A DNA stretch of 64,000 bases, from the NCBI GenBank assembly GCA_028826165.1, contig JAPDFW010000069.1, positions 248,001 through 312,000 of the forward strand. The letters are read 5' to 3'. A program made the translations under genes and the position numbers. Shown piece after piece: positions 25,535-39,105 of this stretch (positions are counted from its first letter, which is position 1; each line of letters begins with the position of its first letter). The notes beneath the pieces are model-generated. The model had not been told where the DNA came from. It ran no database searches and saw only the letters and a program-made list of their open reading frames with translations. This DNA is from Anaeramoeba ignava. Its lineage: Eukaryota; Metamonada; Anaeramoebidae.

Positions 25535-28500
25535 TTAATTAATTTTGTTGTTTTTTCTTGGAATTAAAGGAATTTCTAATTGATTATCAAATATAATTTC
25601 TTCTTGTTGTTTTTCTTCTGAATTTGATTTCAATTTTTCTTCAATTAATTTTTCAACTTTTTCTTCTTTTTCTTTCTTTAATTCTTTTCTTCTTTTTTCA
25701 ATTTTAAGTGCTTTTTTTCTTAATTCTTTTAAATTTTTATTTGATGAAAGTGTAAGAAGAAATAAAAATATTTTTCTAATTTTTTCTTTTTGAATTGGTT
25801 CATGAGAAATTGGATGATATTCAATAAAAGTAAGTTGTGTTTTTTTTTCTTTGTTTAAAAGATCTTGATTAATTCCTTTTGGAAATATTTTTTGAAACAT
25901 AATTTTTTTCTGATTAACAAAATTAATTAAATAATTTGAAAAAATTCTTAGAATTGGATTATTTATTTCATGATCAATTAACATCATTGCTGAATAAGAT
26001 TCATCAAATGATTTTTTATCATCAAGTCTGAATATTGATAAAATTGATCCACCTCCCATTCCTAATAATTTTTTAATTGATGAAGTTGCTCCTGAAACTA
26101 TTGTCATAAAAAATTTAATAAAATCATAAATTGAAAATGCTGTTCGATTAGTTATTTTGTTTTTATAAGTGAAATATTTCCTCATAATTTTTTGAGCAAT
26201 AATTCCAAAAATAATTTGATAAACAATCACAATTATAATAAAAGATATCAAATATTTAAATACTCCATAAAGAAATTGTTTTGAAATGAACCAATAAATT
26301 GTTGGAATAATAAATAAAATGATGAAAACAAAAACCCAAACTAAAAAGAATGAAATTAATCCTAACCAAGCTTGTAAATTTGTATATGAAGTTACTTTAA
26401 CTGGATCTGCTGTTTCAAATTCTGGAAATGGTTTTTTACCTTGTCTTAAAAGCATTATTCTTTTCTTATATAATTTGAAAATTGATCTCCAAAGCAAAAG
26501 AAGAATAATAAATGCAATTAATCCTGAAATTCCTGAAGTAATTGATATTGCATTAAGAATTTGATTTACTTTTGTTCTTGAAAATGAATAAATAAATCTT
26601 GAAAATGAATTTGGAAATGGATTTGGATTACTTGAATAAGTTGAATCAATTTCTTGAATTAATTCAACTCCATAAATTGAAATTGTGTTTAAATAATCAT
26701 TCATATTTGGTTTATCTTCAAAACATTGATTTTGTTGAACATTTCCAATAACTTGTTGTCGATATAATTCAGTAATTAAACAAGAACTTCTTATTAATTT
26801 TGTTATAAGTAAAATCAATAAAATAACTAATACAATCCAAAGCCAAAATGAAGCAATCATTCTTTGTGGATAATAAAAATCAAAATAACTTTCATATTCT
26901 TGATGTGGATTTGTTTTATCTTCAAATTTTGATTTGATTTTTTTGATTAATTTTTTGAATAATCCAATAATCCAATTCCAAAAAATTGAACATTTATTTT
27001 TTGATTTGATTTGATTTTCTTTTTGTTTTTGTCGATCTTGTTTTTCAATTTCTTTTTTTACTTTTCTTTGAAATTGTAATGAGTTAATAATTTTCTTCTT
27101 TCTTAAATTTTGAGAATGTGATTTAACAAGGAATTGAATTTCTTTTTCTGTTAATTCTGAGATTTTCTTATTCTTGATATTTTCTTCTAATTTGTTATTT
27201 TGATTTTGATTTCGGTTTTGATTTTGATTTTGAATTTGAATTTCTTTTTGGGAATCAGATTCTAATTCAATTTCTCCATTTTCAATTTTTTTATTTTCAT
27301 TTTCATTTTCAATTTCAAAATCTTCATCAATAATTTCAAAATCACTTAATTCTGTTTCTGTTTCTGTTTCTGTTTCTGATTCTAAATGTTGTTCAATAAA
27401 TTTTTTTTCAATTTCTATAAATTTTAATGATTTGTTTGCACCTATTGGAAGTAATCTTTTGAAAAGAATAAAATAATTTGATATTCTTTCATGAATAAAA
27501 AATGTTTTTTCAATTAATTTTCTAAATTTTGGAATAAATTTTGATAAAATAATAATCAATAAAATCAAAAGAGAAAGACTAATAAGAATTGATTCAAAAA
27601 TTGATAATGCAACAAATTGTCCTGTTTCAATTTTATCTGTTTTAGGAATTAAATTTGAAATATAAACCATCAAAACAATAATTAATCCAATAACAATAAG
27701 AAATGTAATAATATTATGATTCTTTGTTGAATTAAGAACAAATGGGAAAATAAGACATAAACTAAAAACCCAAAAAAGAAAAGATTGTTTAAGTGAATCA
27801 ATGGCTTTTGTTACAACAATTTTATCAGGTGATGTAATTAAAATTGTTTGGAAATTTGATTGAATTCCTAAAACTGAAAATGCAATTTCTGCTTTTACTT
27901 TTCCTTCTTTATTCAAGCATTTTGAATCTCCTGAAACTGAATCAAATTTCAAATTGTTTAAAATCGTTTGATTATTTGGTTTTTTAACAATATTATCATT
28001 AGAAAAAGAAGCATCTGAACATTTTGTAATAATATTAATTGGAAAAGAAATATTTTCAAAATTTTCAAAATATTCAAAAAAAGTGATATTAATTGTTGCT
28101 GAAAATGTATTTCCAATTTCTAATTCATTTGGAAAATCTGAAGTTGGAATAAGATTTACTTTTTGAATTGGAATTTGAACATAAATTGGATCACTTGTAA
28201 TAGAAAAAGAATTTAAATAAGAAAATTCAATTTGATAATATCCAAAATTTCCTGATTCCATTCTTAAATTGAAAACTGCAATTCCATTTTCATCAGTTAT
28301 TTCAAGTGAAGTTGATGGATCTAATTTCCCATTTTCTGAATTTTGTGAAATTAATTTAGCAGTTATTGGTTTTCCAGAAATTGGAATTGAAAAAGAAAAA
28401 ATTTGAACAATAAATGAACCTAAATAATTCTTGTTATTAAATGTTATTGATTGATTAGGGAAAATAAATGGAATTCCAATTTGGGAATTAATTGAAGAAC

Positions 28501-31500
28501 TTAAAATTTGAATATGAGTTGGTTCATAAATAATTTTGATATTTTGTGAATAAGATTTATTATCACAAACAAATTGAATATTTATTTCCTCAATTTCTTC
28601 TTCTAAATCCAAAAATAAATTTGAAAATATTGCAATTCCATTTTCATTTGTAATTTCTGTTTTGATATCAATATATTGAGTATTATCAGAACTATTCTGC
28701 ATTTGTAAAATAATATATTTATTAGGGATAAGTTCATTTGTATTTTGATTTGAAACAAGAACTTTTGGAGAAATTGGGAAAGGTTGATTATAAAATATTT
28801 GAGAAGGAATATCAAAAAATTGCCAATCAAATTCTTCAATTGAAACATTTAAATCCTTTTCCTTTATTATTAAGGTTATAATAATCAAGAGTTGGATTTT
28901 CACAATCTGGAATCCAAAAATAAGAATTAATTGTTGTTGATTTCGAAATTTGAAGAAAAGAAATATTCCAAGTTACATATCCAGTTTCATTTGAAGGAGC
29001 TGTACTTAAAATATCTCCAGTTATTCCTGTATTAACATCTATTACTTCAACTTCACTTGGGATGAAAGGATCGAAAATTGAAAAATAAGCATAATATCCT
29101 TGAATTGGTTCTCCTGTTGAATTTGTAATTTGTAAAATTGGTTGAGAAGGAATTTTGTTATATCCTGATACAAATGGAATGGATGTATTCCAAGTTAAAT
29201 TGAAATTATAATCTTTATGAGGAAAACAAAGTTTAACAGGAACTTCTGAATTTGAAGGAACTCCATTTACAAAAATCATTAAATTGAAAGAATCATAAAT
29301 TGATTGTTGATTGATTATAAAATTATCCAAAATTAATTCTAATTCAAATAGAAAAATAAATATAAAAAATTAATTTGAATTTAAATTAAAAATAAAAATA
29401 AAAATAAAAACCTGTTCCATTTAATGTATAATTTGATTGGAATAAATTATTTGTTTCATTTTTTACTGTTTCGCTTGAATTTCTTCCAAAAAGTTTTCCA
29501 TAATAATTATTTGAATTTAAAGAAAGAATATTAACAGTTAAATTATTTTCTGAAATATTATTTCCAGTTATATTCAATTTGATTGATTCATTTCCAAAAG
29601 GTTGGCCAGGTATAAAATTTTGATTTGGATTTGGAAAATGAGAAATTTCAACTTTTTCAATATCATTTGATAAACTCATTCCAAAACATTCTTTCCAATC
29701 ATAATTTTCAAAATCAGGAATATAATCTTTTCCAATTACTAAACATAATTCAGTTCTCATTGAAATTCCATAAATTCTTGTTGAAAATATTCCTGTTCCA
29801 TTTATAATATTCCAATATCCTTCTTCAGGATAAATTAAATATCCCATTGGTAAATCTCCTGGATTAATAAATCCTGTTAAATTATAATTTTCATTAATAA
29901 CATCTCCTTTATAATTTTCAATAGAAATGTTCAAATTTATCAATTCTCCTGATTTTATATTTTCATTCCAATCTATTATTTCAATTTTGGAAATTGAAGT
30001 TAAATTAAGATTATTCCAATCATCTTTACTAATTCCAATCTCAATCTTAATCATTTCTGATTCAATTCCATCAACAATAACTGAACAATTTTGATAAGAA
30101 TAATAATAATAATCATTATTGTAATAATAATTAAAATCATTAGGAAGAATTAAAGCAAAATCTAAATATAAAGAAACAAGTCCATTTTGATTTGTGATAA
30201 ATTGATAAGGTTGAAATGTAAAATCTGAACAATTAAAAGAAATTAATTTATTTGGAATTCCTTTTCCAAATTCATTTTGAACTTGAATAACAGGCCAAGT
30301 ATCATTACTTATTATTTTAAAATCTTCTGTAATATTGATTGAATTCATTGTTTCAATCCAAATAATTTTATTAATTGAAGAATTAACTTGAATATTATCA
30401 GTTTCAATAAAAAATCCATCTGAAATAAATTTAATTTTAAATGAACAATTATTCTTTGTTAATCCTGAAATTGAAAATTTTAAATTTGAAAAAGTTGCTC
30501 TAAAAAATAATTCCAAAAAATAATTTGAATTAAAAATTTAATTTTGTTAATTTTGTGTTTTTAAATTTGTTTTACATTCCAAATTCATTTGTAAAAGAAA
30601 TAGGATTTAAAAGAACTTTTGAATTTTCAATAGGAGATTGATTTTCTGAAATTCCAAAATTACATTGTTTAGAAATTTTTGCAAAAACAGGTTTATTTTG
30701 AATTGTTTTATTTTCATTATATTTAACAATAATTTCCCAAGGTTTTGAAAATATTTCTCCTTCTTTCACAATAAAAGATCCATTTTCATTAATTTCAATT
30801 TTGGAAACTATTTTTTTAAATTAAAATTAAAAATAAAATTAAATTTAAATTTAAATTTAAAATTTAAAATTCAAACCATTTGTTTCAAAATTTAAAATAA
30901 AATAATTTTCAGTTAAATAAGAATTTTGTGAAGAATCATAAATTTTCATGTGATTTCCTTCATAAAAACTTGTTAAATTCATTTTTGTTGAAGTTGCTCC
31001 ACTTAATAAATTAAAAATTTTAATTGATGGAAATAAAACATTTGGTAAAAAAGAAGAAGAAGTTAAATTGACAAAAACTATTTAAAAATTAAAATTAAAA
31101 TTAGAATGATTTGATTTAATTTAATTTAATTTAATTTAATTTTTGTTTTTTTACAATAAGATTCATATTCAGGATAAATCCAAGTTCTATTTGCTGGAAT
31201 TGGAAATATTGAAATATTATTCAAATAAACTTGATTTTTTAAACTTGATTCACTTAAACTAAATCCAAAAATGAAAAGGATTTCTTTTCCAAAATTGAAT
31301 ATTTCACTATTAAAAGATCCATTTTTTGCAAAATAAAATTTATCAACTAAATCAAAGAAATAAAATAATATTTTTTAATAAATAAATAGAAATTGATTTG
31401 AATTAAATTAATTAATTACTTATGGGTTTCATTGAAAGTGGAAAAGAAATTTGAGATGTTGTTGAATTTGAATAAATTGATTTTAATGAAATATTTTGAG

Positions 31501-34500
31501 CTAAAATTAAATTAAAATTAAATTAAAATTAAATATTAATTGGATTTATTTTGGAAATAAATTTAAATAAATAATATTTACAAGGTCCATTCTTTTTAAA
31601 TTCATTTTCACTTTCAATTCCACATTCAGCAAAAAATGTTAAATTAATTGTTTGACTTATTCCTGAAATAATTGAAAGATTTGAAAATTTTACAAATCCA
31701 TCTTCATCAGAATATTGAATTGTATCTCCTGATATTGTAATTTGATTTTTCAAATATTCTTTCATTTCCATTAAACTTAAATCATTTCCTCCATAATTTT
31801 GACTTGAATCTAAAGAATATCCACTTGCAGTTACTTTACAATTTTTAATTCCATCACTTTTATATTTTTTGGAAACTCTTAACTAATAAGAAAATAAGAA
31901 AATAAAAGAATAAATTAAATTAAATTATTTATAAAAAAAAATAAAAGAAGAATTAAATAAATATCAATTAATTTACTTCAGTACTAAAAGTTTGGAAATA
32001 ATAAAGTTCAGTTTCATTTGGGAATTTAAAGAAATCCAAACTAAATTTTTTGTTTTTTAAATATTAAATAAATAAATAGTTAATAAATAAATAATTACTT
32101 TATCCCAATTTTATCTTCATTAATTTTTGTTGATTCAAGTAAATATCTAATTGCAACTCCAAATGTAAAAATGAAAAAAGTAGAAAGTAAAATAACTGTA
32201 AGAGATCTCCAAATAACATCATCTCCAACAAAATCAAGAAAATTTGGTTTTCCAATCCATTTCAAAATTGGTTTAAAGCAACTACAACATTTACTTGGTT
32301 TTTTGATTTTTTGATATTTTTTTGATTCTTTTCTTTCAATAATTTTCTTTTTCTTTTTCTTTTTCTTTTTAATTTTCAAAATTAAGTAAATCACAATTAA
32401 AGAAATTATTATCAAAATTGGAATAATTGTTGAAAGAATAATAATAATTGATTTGGATGATTTTTGATTTGAAGGATTTGAGATTGGAATTGGAGTTGGA
32501 GTTGGAAGAGAAAATTGATGAAATGAAATTTGTGGATTATCACTATCAGAATAAGCTGTTGAATAAAGATATCTTGTTGATGAATCAAATGTAAAAATAT
32601 TGAAAGAATAATTCCAATTTGTTTCTGTAAGAATTTGAAATGAATTTAAATCAATTTGAATTATTTTGGTTGAATATTGATCATCGTTAATAGGAACCAG
32701 GCACGCCACTATTAAGTGAGAGTTTGAAACAGGAATAACGTGGATAACAATATTTTCTTGATTTTGTTGTATTATTTGAACTTCTTTAAATAAGAAATAT
32801 CCATATCTGGATTTTGAATCAATAAATGAACTGAGGAAAGAAAGAGAAAAAAATTGATCTGATTCAATCTTAACATAATCATCTAAAACCCTCATTTCAG
32901 ATAATTCAATTCCACAAATTTGGATTCCATCATTTTCAGATTCCCAGAGAAAATAAATGTATTGATGAATTGAATTAAATAACATTGTTTGAATTGGATA
33001 ATAATTTGTTAAATCCAAATAAGATATTTGATTAAAAGAATCAAAGATCAATTTTAATTAAATCAAGCCAAAAACCTATTGGATTATTAATTTCCATAAA
33101 TGAATAAAGTGATTTTTTTGGAAGAATCAACAAATAAATTTTGGAATTGTTTAAAATCAGAAATTGGAAAATAATCAACAATTTCTAAATTTGGAGAATT
33201 TATTTTAAGAATTTTTCCATTTTCATCAGTTAAATTTGAAAATCCAACATAAAGGAAATGATTTTGGTTATCAAAACAAGTTGATTGAATTGATCCATTT
33301 GAATCAAGAATTTTCATTTCTGAAATTGAAAAATTGGATAATTCAACTTTCATAATTTTTGAAATTTTTGTTTGAGAACTTATAAAAAAATAAGCAAATC
33401 CATTTGAAGAATCAATTTCTCCAAAATTAATTTTATCAGAAGAATTATCATTTGTTATGTAATCTATTAATTGAAAAGAAGATAAATCAATTTTTGCAAC
33501 TAATACAAAAAGATAATCAAATCCAACATAAGCAATTTGATTTAATTCATCAATTAAAATGATGGATGGATCTTGAAAATTTCCCAATCCTGAATTCTTT
33601 TCTTGGAATTCTAATAAATCAAACTTGATAAATGATGAATTAGTGAATCCAATATAAGCATAAGTTGTTGATGAATCAAAAGATATTACAGGAAAAGCAT
33701 CTGAAAAGGAATATGATTGAATACTTTCAAAAGAAGTAAGATTAATTTTCTGAATACAGATAAATTGAGAGAAAAAAAAATCAAAAACACAACCAACCAC
33801 AAAATAACCTAAATGATTCACTGTATCAATTCCTACTGAAATAATATCATTATAATCTTTATCTTCCACAGTTATATTATCCATTTTTGTAAAATCAGTC
33901 AAATTTACTTTCACAATTATCAAAGATGGATAATAAGAAAAGCCAACATACATTAAATTTGTTGAATTATCAATAATTCCATTCATATTTGACCATTCAG
34001 AGAAAATCTCAATTAAAGTAAGTGTTCCAATTTCTGATAAATTTCCTAAATCAATTTTCTGTATTTGAGGATTTGAATTGGAATTATTTGTTGAGAAAAT
34101 ATAAAGATATTGATTGAAGAGATCAATTTGAGAACCATAAATAGAATCTACATCAATACTTGTATTCAATTCGATTGAAAAATTTGTTAAATCAATTTTG
34201 AAAATTTGATAATTGTCAGAAGAGCAATAATCATAACATTTCAAAATAAAATAAGCTTTGGAATTATTTAAATCAATGTGTGAAGAAATAAAACCCCAAT
34301 CCAAATAAGATTCAGGTAACTCAATAGAATCTATAATTGAAAAGCTTGATAAATTGAATTTAATTATTTTTGGATTTTCATTCCAACTATATTCGTATGG
34401 ATTTGTTGCCAAATATGCAATTTGATTTTTTGGATCAATTACTCCTGTTAAAATTTGTTGATCAAGATCACTTAAATAAGATGAATTAAACAAATGAAGG

Positions 34501-34986
34501 GAATTTAAATCAATTTGAAAAATTGAATTCTCAAGAAAACTTCCGAATGGAGAACAGTCAAAATTGAAATAGTAAAGAAATCCATTGCTTTCATCAATTA
34601 AAGATAAAGTTGGATTTAAAATGGATCTTGGAAAATGAAAAGAGTTTTCCAAAGTTTGATTTTGAACAATTAAAATGAAGAAAGAAAAACAAAATAAAAG
34701 AATAAAAAACTTGATTTTCCTAATTTTTCCCAAACAAAAACAAAAAACAAAAACAAAAACAAAAACAACAAATAAAATCAAAAACAAAAAAAATAAAATC
34801 AAAAAAAAAAAACAAAAACAACAAAAACAAAAACAAAAGCAAAAATAAAAAGCAAAAGCAAAAAATAAAATCAAAATCAAAATCAAAAATAAAGCAAAAA
34901 TAAAAATCAAAATCAAAAAATAAAAGAAAAAAGGAAAATAAGTTAATTGTTTTGTTTTGTGAAATTTGTTCAAAAATTATTTACAT
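25535..34986 (-). CDS. Giant membrane protein: secreted beta-propeller, Ig-like repeats and STRA6-like C-terminal region
   Basis: Exons: 34986-34985, 34719-32099, 32040-31977, 31882-31582, 31500-31420, 31346-31155, 31077-30877, 30807-30576, 30499-29412 and 29338-25535; every junction keeps phase. Total is about 2,860 residues. The start codon is split (AT at 34986-34985, G at 34719), giving MKIKFFILLFCFSFFILIV, a clear signal peptide. Next come propeller-type repeats (KIDLSSF... IDxxNxIAY), a membrane segment (about 760), a Cys-rich CCSCFKP loop and a second segment (about 855). An extracellular Ig/invasin-like region follows (TNENGIAIFSNL, ITDENGIAVFNL). The C-terminal part has several membrane spans and LSIFRLDDKKSF..MMLIDHEINNPILRIF, resembling the STRA6 retinol-receptor family. 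Frame breaks at 33113-33119, 33043-33045 and 28855-28862 each fit one extra base. Confidence 0.6.
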
Positions 34987-35184
34987 TTAAAATTAAAAGA
35001 TCAAAAATCCAAAGAAAGTAAAATAATAATAAAAGGAAAACTGTAAAGGAAATAGTTTCTTTTTTAAATTAAAAAGAAAAAATGAAAACTGAATAAAACA
35101 AAATATTATTTTTTTTTCCTTTTTTTTTCTCCTTTTTTCTTTATTCCACTTTTTTTTTTCTTCTTTTTATCTCTTCATTTTTTA
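34987..35184. other. Upstream region of the giant membrane protein gene
   Basis: A T-rich minus strand with TTTTTTCATTTTTT-like tracts. No gene is seen; part is the 5' leader of the split-start transcript. Confidence 0.4.
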
Positions 35185-35570
35185 AACAGAATGGAAATAT
35201 ATTTGAATTTAATATTAATTTGAAATTAATTTATATTTTATATTTATAAATAAAATTAAAACAGAAAAATATATTTTTATTAATTAATTTTTTGATATTT
35301 AATTAATAAAATATTTTAATTAATTTTTTAAACAAAATGGGAATAGATTTAAATTAAATATTAATTTGAAATTAATTTTTATTTTATATTTATAAATAAA
35401 ATTAATTATTAGAAATATATTTTTATTAATTAATTTTTTGATATTTAATTAATAAAATATTTTAATTAATTTTTTAAATAGAATGGAAATAGATTTGAAT
35501 TTAATATTAATTTGAAATTAATTTTTATTTTATATTTATAAATAAAATTAATACTAAAAAATGGGATAAA
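35185..35570. repeat. About 145-bp satellite subfamily, 2.5 copies
   Basis: The landmark AATGGAAATA/AATGGGAATAGATTT recurs at about 35190, 35337 and 35482. The ATGGGAATAGATTT and TTAATATTAATTT segments are shared with the 22080-23250 array, but the other half differs. Confidence 0.75.
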
Positions 35571-35759
35571 TAAATGGAAAAAATTTAAATAAAAAAATAA
35601 AAAAGAAATTTTTTCGAATGAAAAAAAAATTTTAACAAAAAATTTAAATTAAAAAATAAAATAAAAATAAAAAGAAAAAATTTAATTAATTTTATTTTCA
35701 TTCTTTTTCTTTTTTAATAATTTTTTTAAATTTAAATTTTTTTAAAAACAAAAACAAAA

Positions 35760-36338
35760 ATGCAATCAATTAAATGTGTAGTTGTTGGAGATGGAGCAGT
35801 TGGTAAAACATGTTTATTAATATCATATACAACAAATGCATTTCCAGGAGAATATATACCAACAGTATTTGATAATTATTCAGCCAATGTAATGGTAGAT
35901 GGAAAACCAATCAATTTAGGATTATGGGATACAGCAGGACAAGAAGATTACGATAGATTAAGACCATTATCATATCCACAAACGGATGTATTTTTGATCT
36001 GCTTTTCATTGATTTCACCTTCTTCTTTTGAAAACGTTAGAGCTAAATGGGTTCCTGAAATTCATCATCATTGTTCTAATGTTCCTATGATTCTTGTTGG
36101 TACTAAGCTTGATTTGAGAGATGACCAAGATACTATCATGAAACTTGAAGAAAAAGGTTTATCTCCTATTAGTTATCAAGCTGGTATGGATATGGCTAAA
36201 GAAATTAAAGCGGTTAAATATTTGGAATGTTCTGCTTTGACTCAGAAAAATTTGAAAACTGTTTTTGATGAATCTATTCGTGCTGTTCTTTCTCCTGTTA
36301 AACCTGATAAACCAAAAAAGAAATGCTCTATTTTATAA
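35760..36338 (+). CDS. RAC1: Rac-type Rho GTPase
   Basis: A single exon of 192 residues, the normal Rac length. It has P-loop GDGAVGKT, effector region [35 protein letters not shown], the Rho insert region [20 protein letters not shown] and CSAL. The C-terminus KPKKKCSIL combines a polybasic stretch with a CAAX box ending in Leu, predicting geranylgeranylation. Rac drives actin polymerisation and protrusion. Codons in the first half end mostly in A (CCA, GGA, ACA) and in the second half mostly in T (CCT, TCT, GCT), a clear case of the within-gene gradient described in the findings. Confidence 0.97.
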   Translation: MQSIKCVVVGDGAVGKTCLLISYTTNAFPGEYIPTVFDNYSANVMVDGKPINLGLWDTAGQEDYDRLRPLSYPQTDVFLICFSLISPSSFENVRAKWVPEIHHHCSNVPMILVGTKLDLRDDQDTIMKLEEKGLSPISYQAGMDMAKEIKAVKYLECSALTQKNLKTVFDESIRAVLSPVKPDKPKKKCSIL

Positions 36339-36439
36339 TTTTCTTTTTTTTTAAAAACAAAAAAAACAAAAATTTTAATAAAATATCTTGTTATTGAAAA
36401 ATCAAAACAACAATTTTTTCTTTTTTTAAAACATTAAAT

Positions 36440-37630
36440 TATTATTTCAAACATAAAATTAAATATTATATTATATTTTTAAATTAATTTATAAATTAAA
36501 TATTAAATTAAATCTATTCTCATTTTTTATATTTATATGTTAAATATTTAAATAATAAAATATTTAAATCTAAAACATTAAATTATTATTTTAATAATAA
36601 AATTAAATATTAAATTATATTTTTAAATTGATTTATAAATTAAATATTAAATTAAATCTATTCTTATTTTTTATATTTATATGTTAAATATTTAAATAAT
36701 AAAATATTTAAAATCTAAAACATTAAATTAATATTTTTAATAATAAAATTAAATATTAAATTATATTTTTAAATTAATTTATAAATTAAATATTAAATTA
36801 AATCTATTCTTATTTTTTATATTTATATGTTAAATATTTAAATAATAAAATATTTAAATCTAAAACATTAAATTATTATTTTAATAATAAAATTAATTAT
36901 TAAATTATATTTTTAAATTAATTTCTAAATCAAATATTAAATTAAATCTATTCTTATTTTTATATTTATATGTTAAATATTTAAATAATAAAATATTTAA
37001 ATATAAAACATTAAATTATTATTTTAATAATAAAATTAAATATTAAATTATATTTTTAAATTAATTTATAAATTAAATATTAAATTAAACCTATTTCCAT
37101 TTTTATATTTATATGTTAAATATTTTAAATAATAAAATATTTAAATCTAAAACATTAAATTATTATTTTAATAAAATTAAATATTAAATTATATTTTTAA
37201 ATTAATTTATAAATTAAATATTAAATTAAATCTATTCTTATTTTTTATATTTATATGTTAAATATTTAAATAATAAAATATTTAAATCTAAAACAATAAA
37301 TTATTATTTTTAATAATAAAATTAAATATTAAATTATATTTTTGAATTAATTTCTAAATCAAATATTAAATTAAATCTATTCTTATTTTTATATTTATTT
37401 GTTAAATATTTAAATAATAAAATATTTAAATCTAAAACAATAAATTATTATTTTAATAATAAAATTAAATATTAAATTATATTTTTAAATTAATTTATAA
37501 ATTAAATATTAAATTAAATCTATTCTTATTTTTTATATTTATATGTTAAATATTTAAATAATAAAATATTTAAATCTAAAACATTAAATTACTATTTTAA
37601 ACATAAAATTAAATATTAAATTGAAATTAT
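36440..37630. repeat. 145-bp satellite array, inverted relative to 22080-23250, about 8 copies
   Basis: The landmark ATATTTATATGTTAAATATT recurs about every 145 bp (near 36530, 36675, 36820, 36965, 37105, 37250, 37400 and 37540). It lies in the convergent gap between Rac and Rab. Confidence 0.9.
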
Positions 37631-37800
37631 TTTATTTTCATTTGAGATTTTATTTTATTAATTGGGAAAATATTTTTATTCTTATTTTCTAATTTAAAAC
37701 AAAATTAAAATCAAATTTAATTCAATTTTCTTTATTCATTCAATCCAAAAAAAAAGTGGAATAAAATGTTTTTGTTTTGAATTAAAACAGAATATTCAAA

Positions 37801-38889
37801 TTATTTCTTAAATTGAATCTTTTCTAATTTATAATTTAGTAAATTGTTATAGAAATTTGGAATTTCCAAGATCACTTTTGTTAAAAGAAAAAAAGATTCA
37901 TCAATATTAATATTTTGTTTTGCAGAAGTTTCAATAAATGGAATTCCAATTTTATCAGCAAATTTTTGAGCTTCTTCTTTTGAAACTTCTCTTTCTTTTT
38001 CCAAATCACATTTATTTCCAATTAATATTTTTGGAGCATTTGGAGAACCCCATCTATCAACATCACGAAGAAATGCAGGAATATTATCAAAAGAATATCT
38101 ATCAGTAATATCATAAACTATCATAAATCCCATTGCTCCCTTATAATAAGCTAATTTTTGAAATTTTTATTTTGGAATCAAATCAATTTTAATTTTGTTT
38201 AAATAAAAAGAAAAAAGAATGAATTTTTGGATTTTTTATGTTTTTAATTGTGAGATAATTAAGATTCCAAAAATTTGAAAAGAAATTTAAAATAAAAATT
38301 ACCTGTTGTGACTGTTCGGAAACGCTCTACAAAAATGAAAAAGAAAAAGAAAAGAAAAGGGAAATTACAAAATAAAAAAATAAAGAAATATTTTGATAAT
38401 TAATTTAAATTTTCTTTTTCCTTTTGATTTTGATTTTGATTTTGATTTTGATTTTGATTTTGATTTTGATTTAAAAAGAAATTATGAACAAACCTTGACC
38501 AGCTGTATCCCAAATTTGAAGTTTAATTATTTTTCCAATCAATTCCAAAAAATTTTTCTTGAAATCTATTCCGATTGTTGCGATTATTGAAAGAGGAAAA
38601 TTATTATCCACAAATCTCTTCAAAATAGAACTTTTTCCTGGTCCGCTTCCTCCAATAATCAGAAGTTTTAAAAGAATCTAAAGGATATTTTTCAAAATAA
38701 AAAACAATTTCCAATCAAAATAAAAGGAGAATGATTTAATTTATTATTTTGAAAAGAAAAAAGTAATAAAATAAAATTTGGATTTAAATAATAATTTCTC
38801 AATATTTTTCTATTTTGGAAATAATAAAAATAATTTAATTTCAAAAATTTACTTAAAAGAAATTCAAATAAAAATAATGAAATATTCAT
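37801..38889 (-). CDS. Rab-type small GTPase
   Basis: Clear exons are 38677-38494, 38326-38303 (only 24 nt) and 38150-37801, all in phase. They give [65 protein letters not shown] and ETSAKQN, typical of the Rab1/8/3 group that directs vesicle transport. The first exon is uncertain. The only upstream ATG is at 38889 and its donor GTAAAT at about 38853 gives phase 1, while the next exon needs phase 0. The C-terminus ends EKIQFKK with no cysteine, so no prenylation signal is visible. The P-loop is GGSGPGKS rather than the usual GDSGVGKS. Confidence 0.85.
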
Positions 38890-39105
38890 AATAAAATTAA
38901 TTCATTATTTTTTCCCTTTTTTTGTTTAATAATTAAATTTAATTCAATTCAATTTTAATTTTGGATATTTGTAAAAAAATTAATCCAATTTTCCATTTTT
39001 CTTTTTGATAAATTTAAAATTTGGAAATAGATTTATCTTTTCCAAAAAAAATAAATAAAAATTTGATGATTAAAAAATTTGGATTGTTAAAAAAAATTAA
39101 AAAAA

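Noticed and set aside
33040-33050. Programmed +1 frameshift at CTT TGA as an established feature
   Set aside because: The pattern is suggestive, but similar breaks at plain homopolymers nearby make an assembly or sequencing indel at least as likely.
34723-34973. Hydrophobic N-terminal extension (FCFCFC, ILILIL) of the giant membrane protein
   Set aside because: The apparent start is TTG and the stretch is repeat-like; a split ATG with an intron gives a proper signal peptide instead.
38692-38889. 65-residue open frame upstream of the Rab exons
   Set aside because: It is hydrophobic and Asn-rich without family features. At most its first 12 codons may be Rab exon 1, and the phase does not fit.
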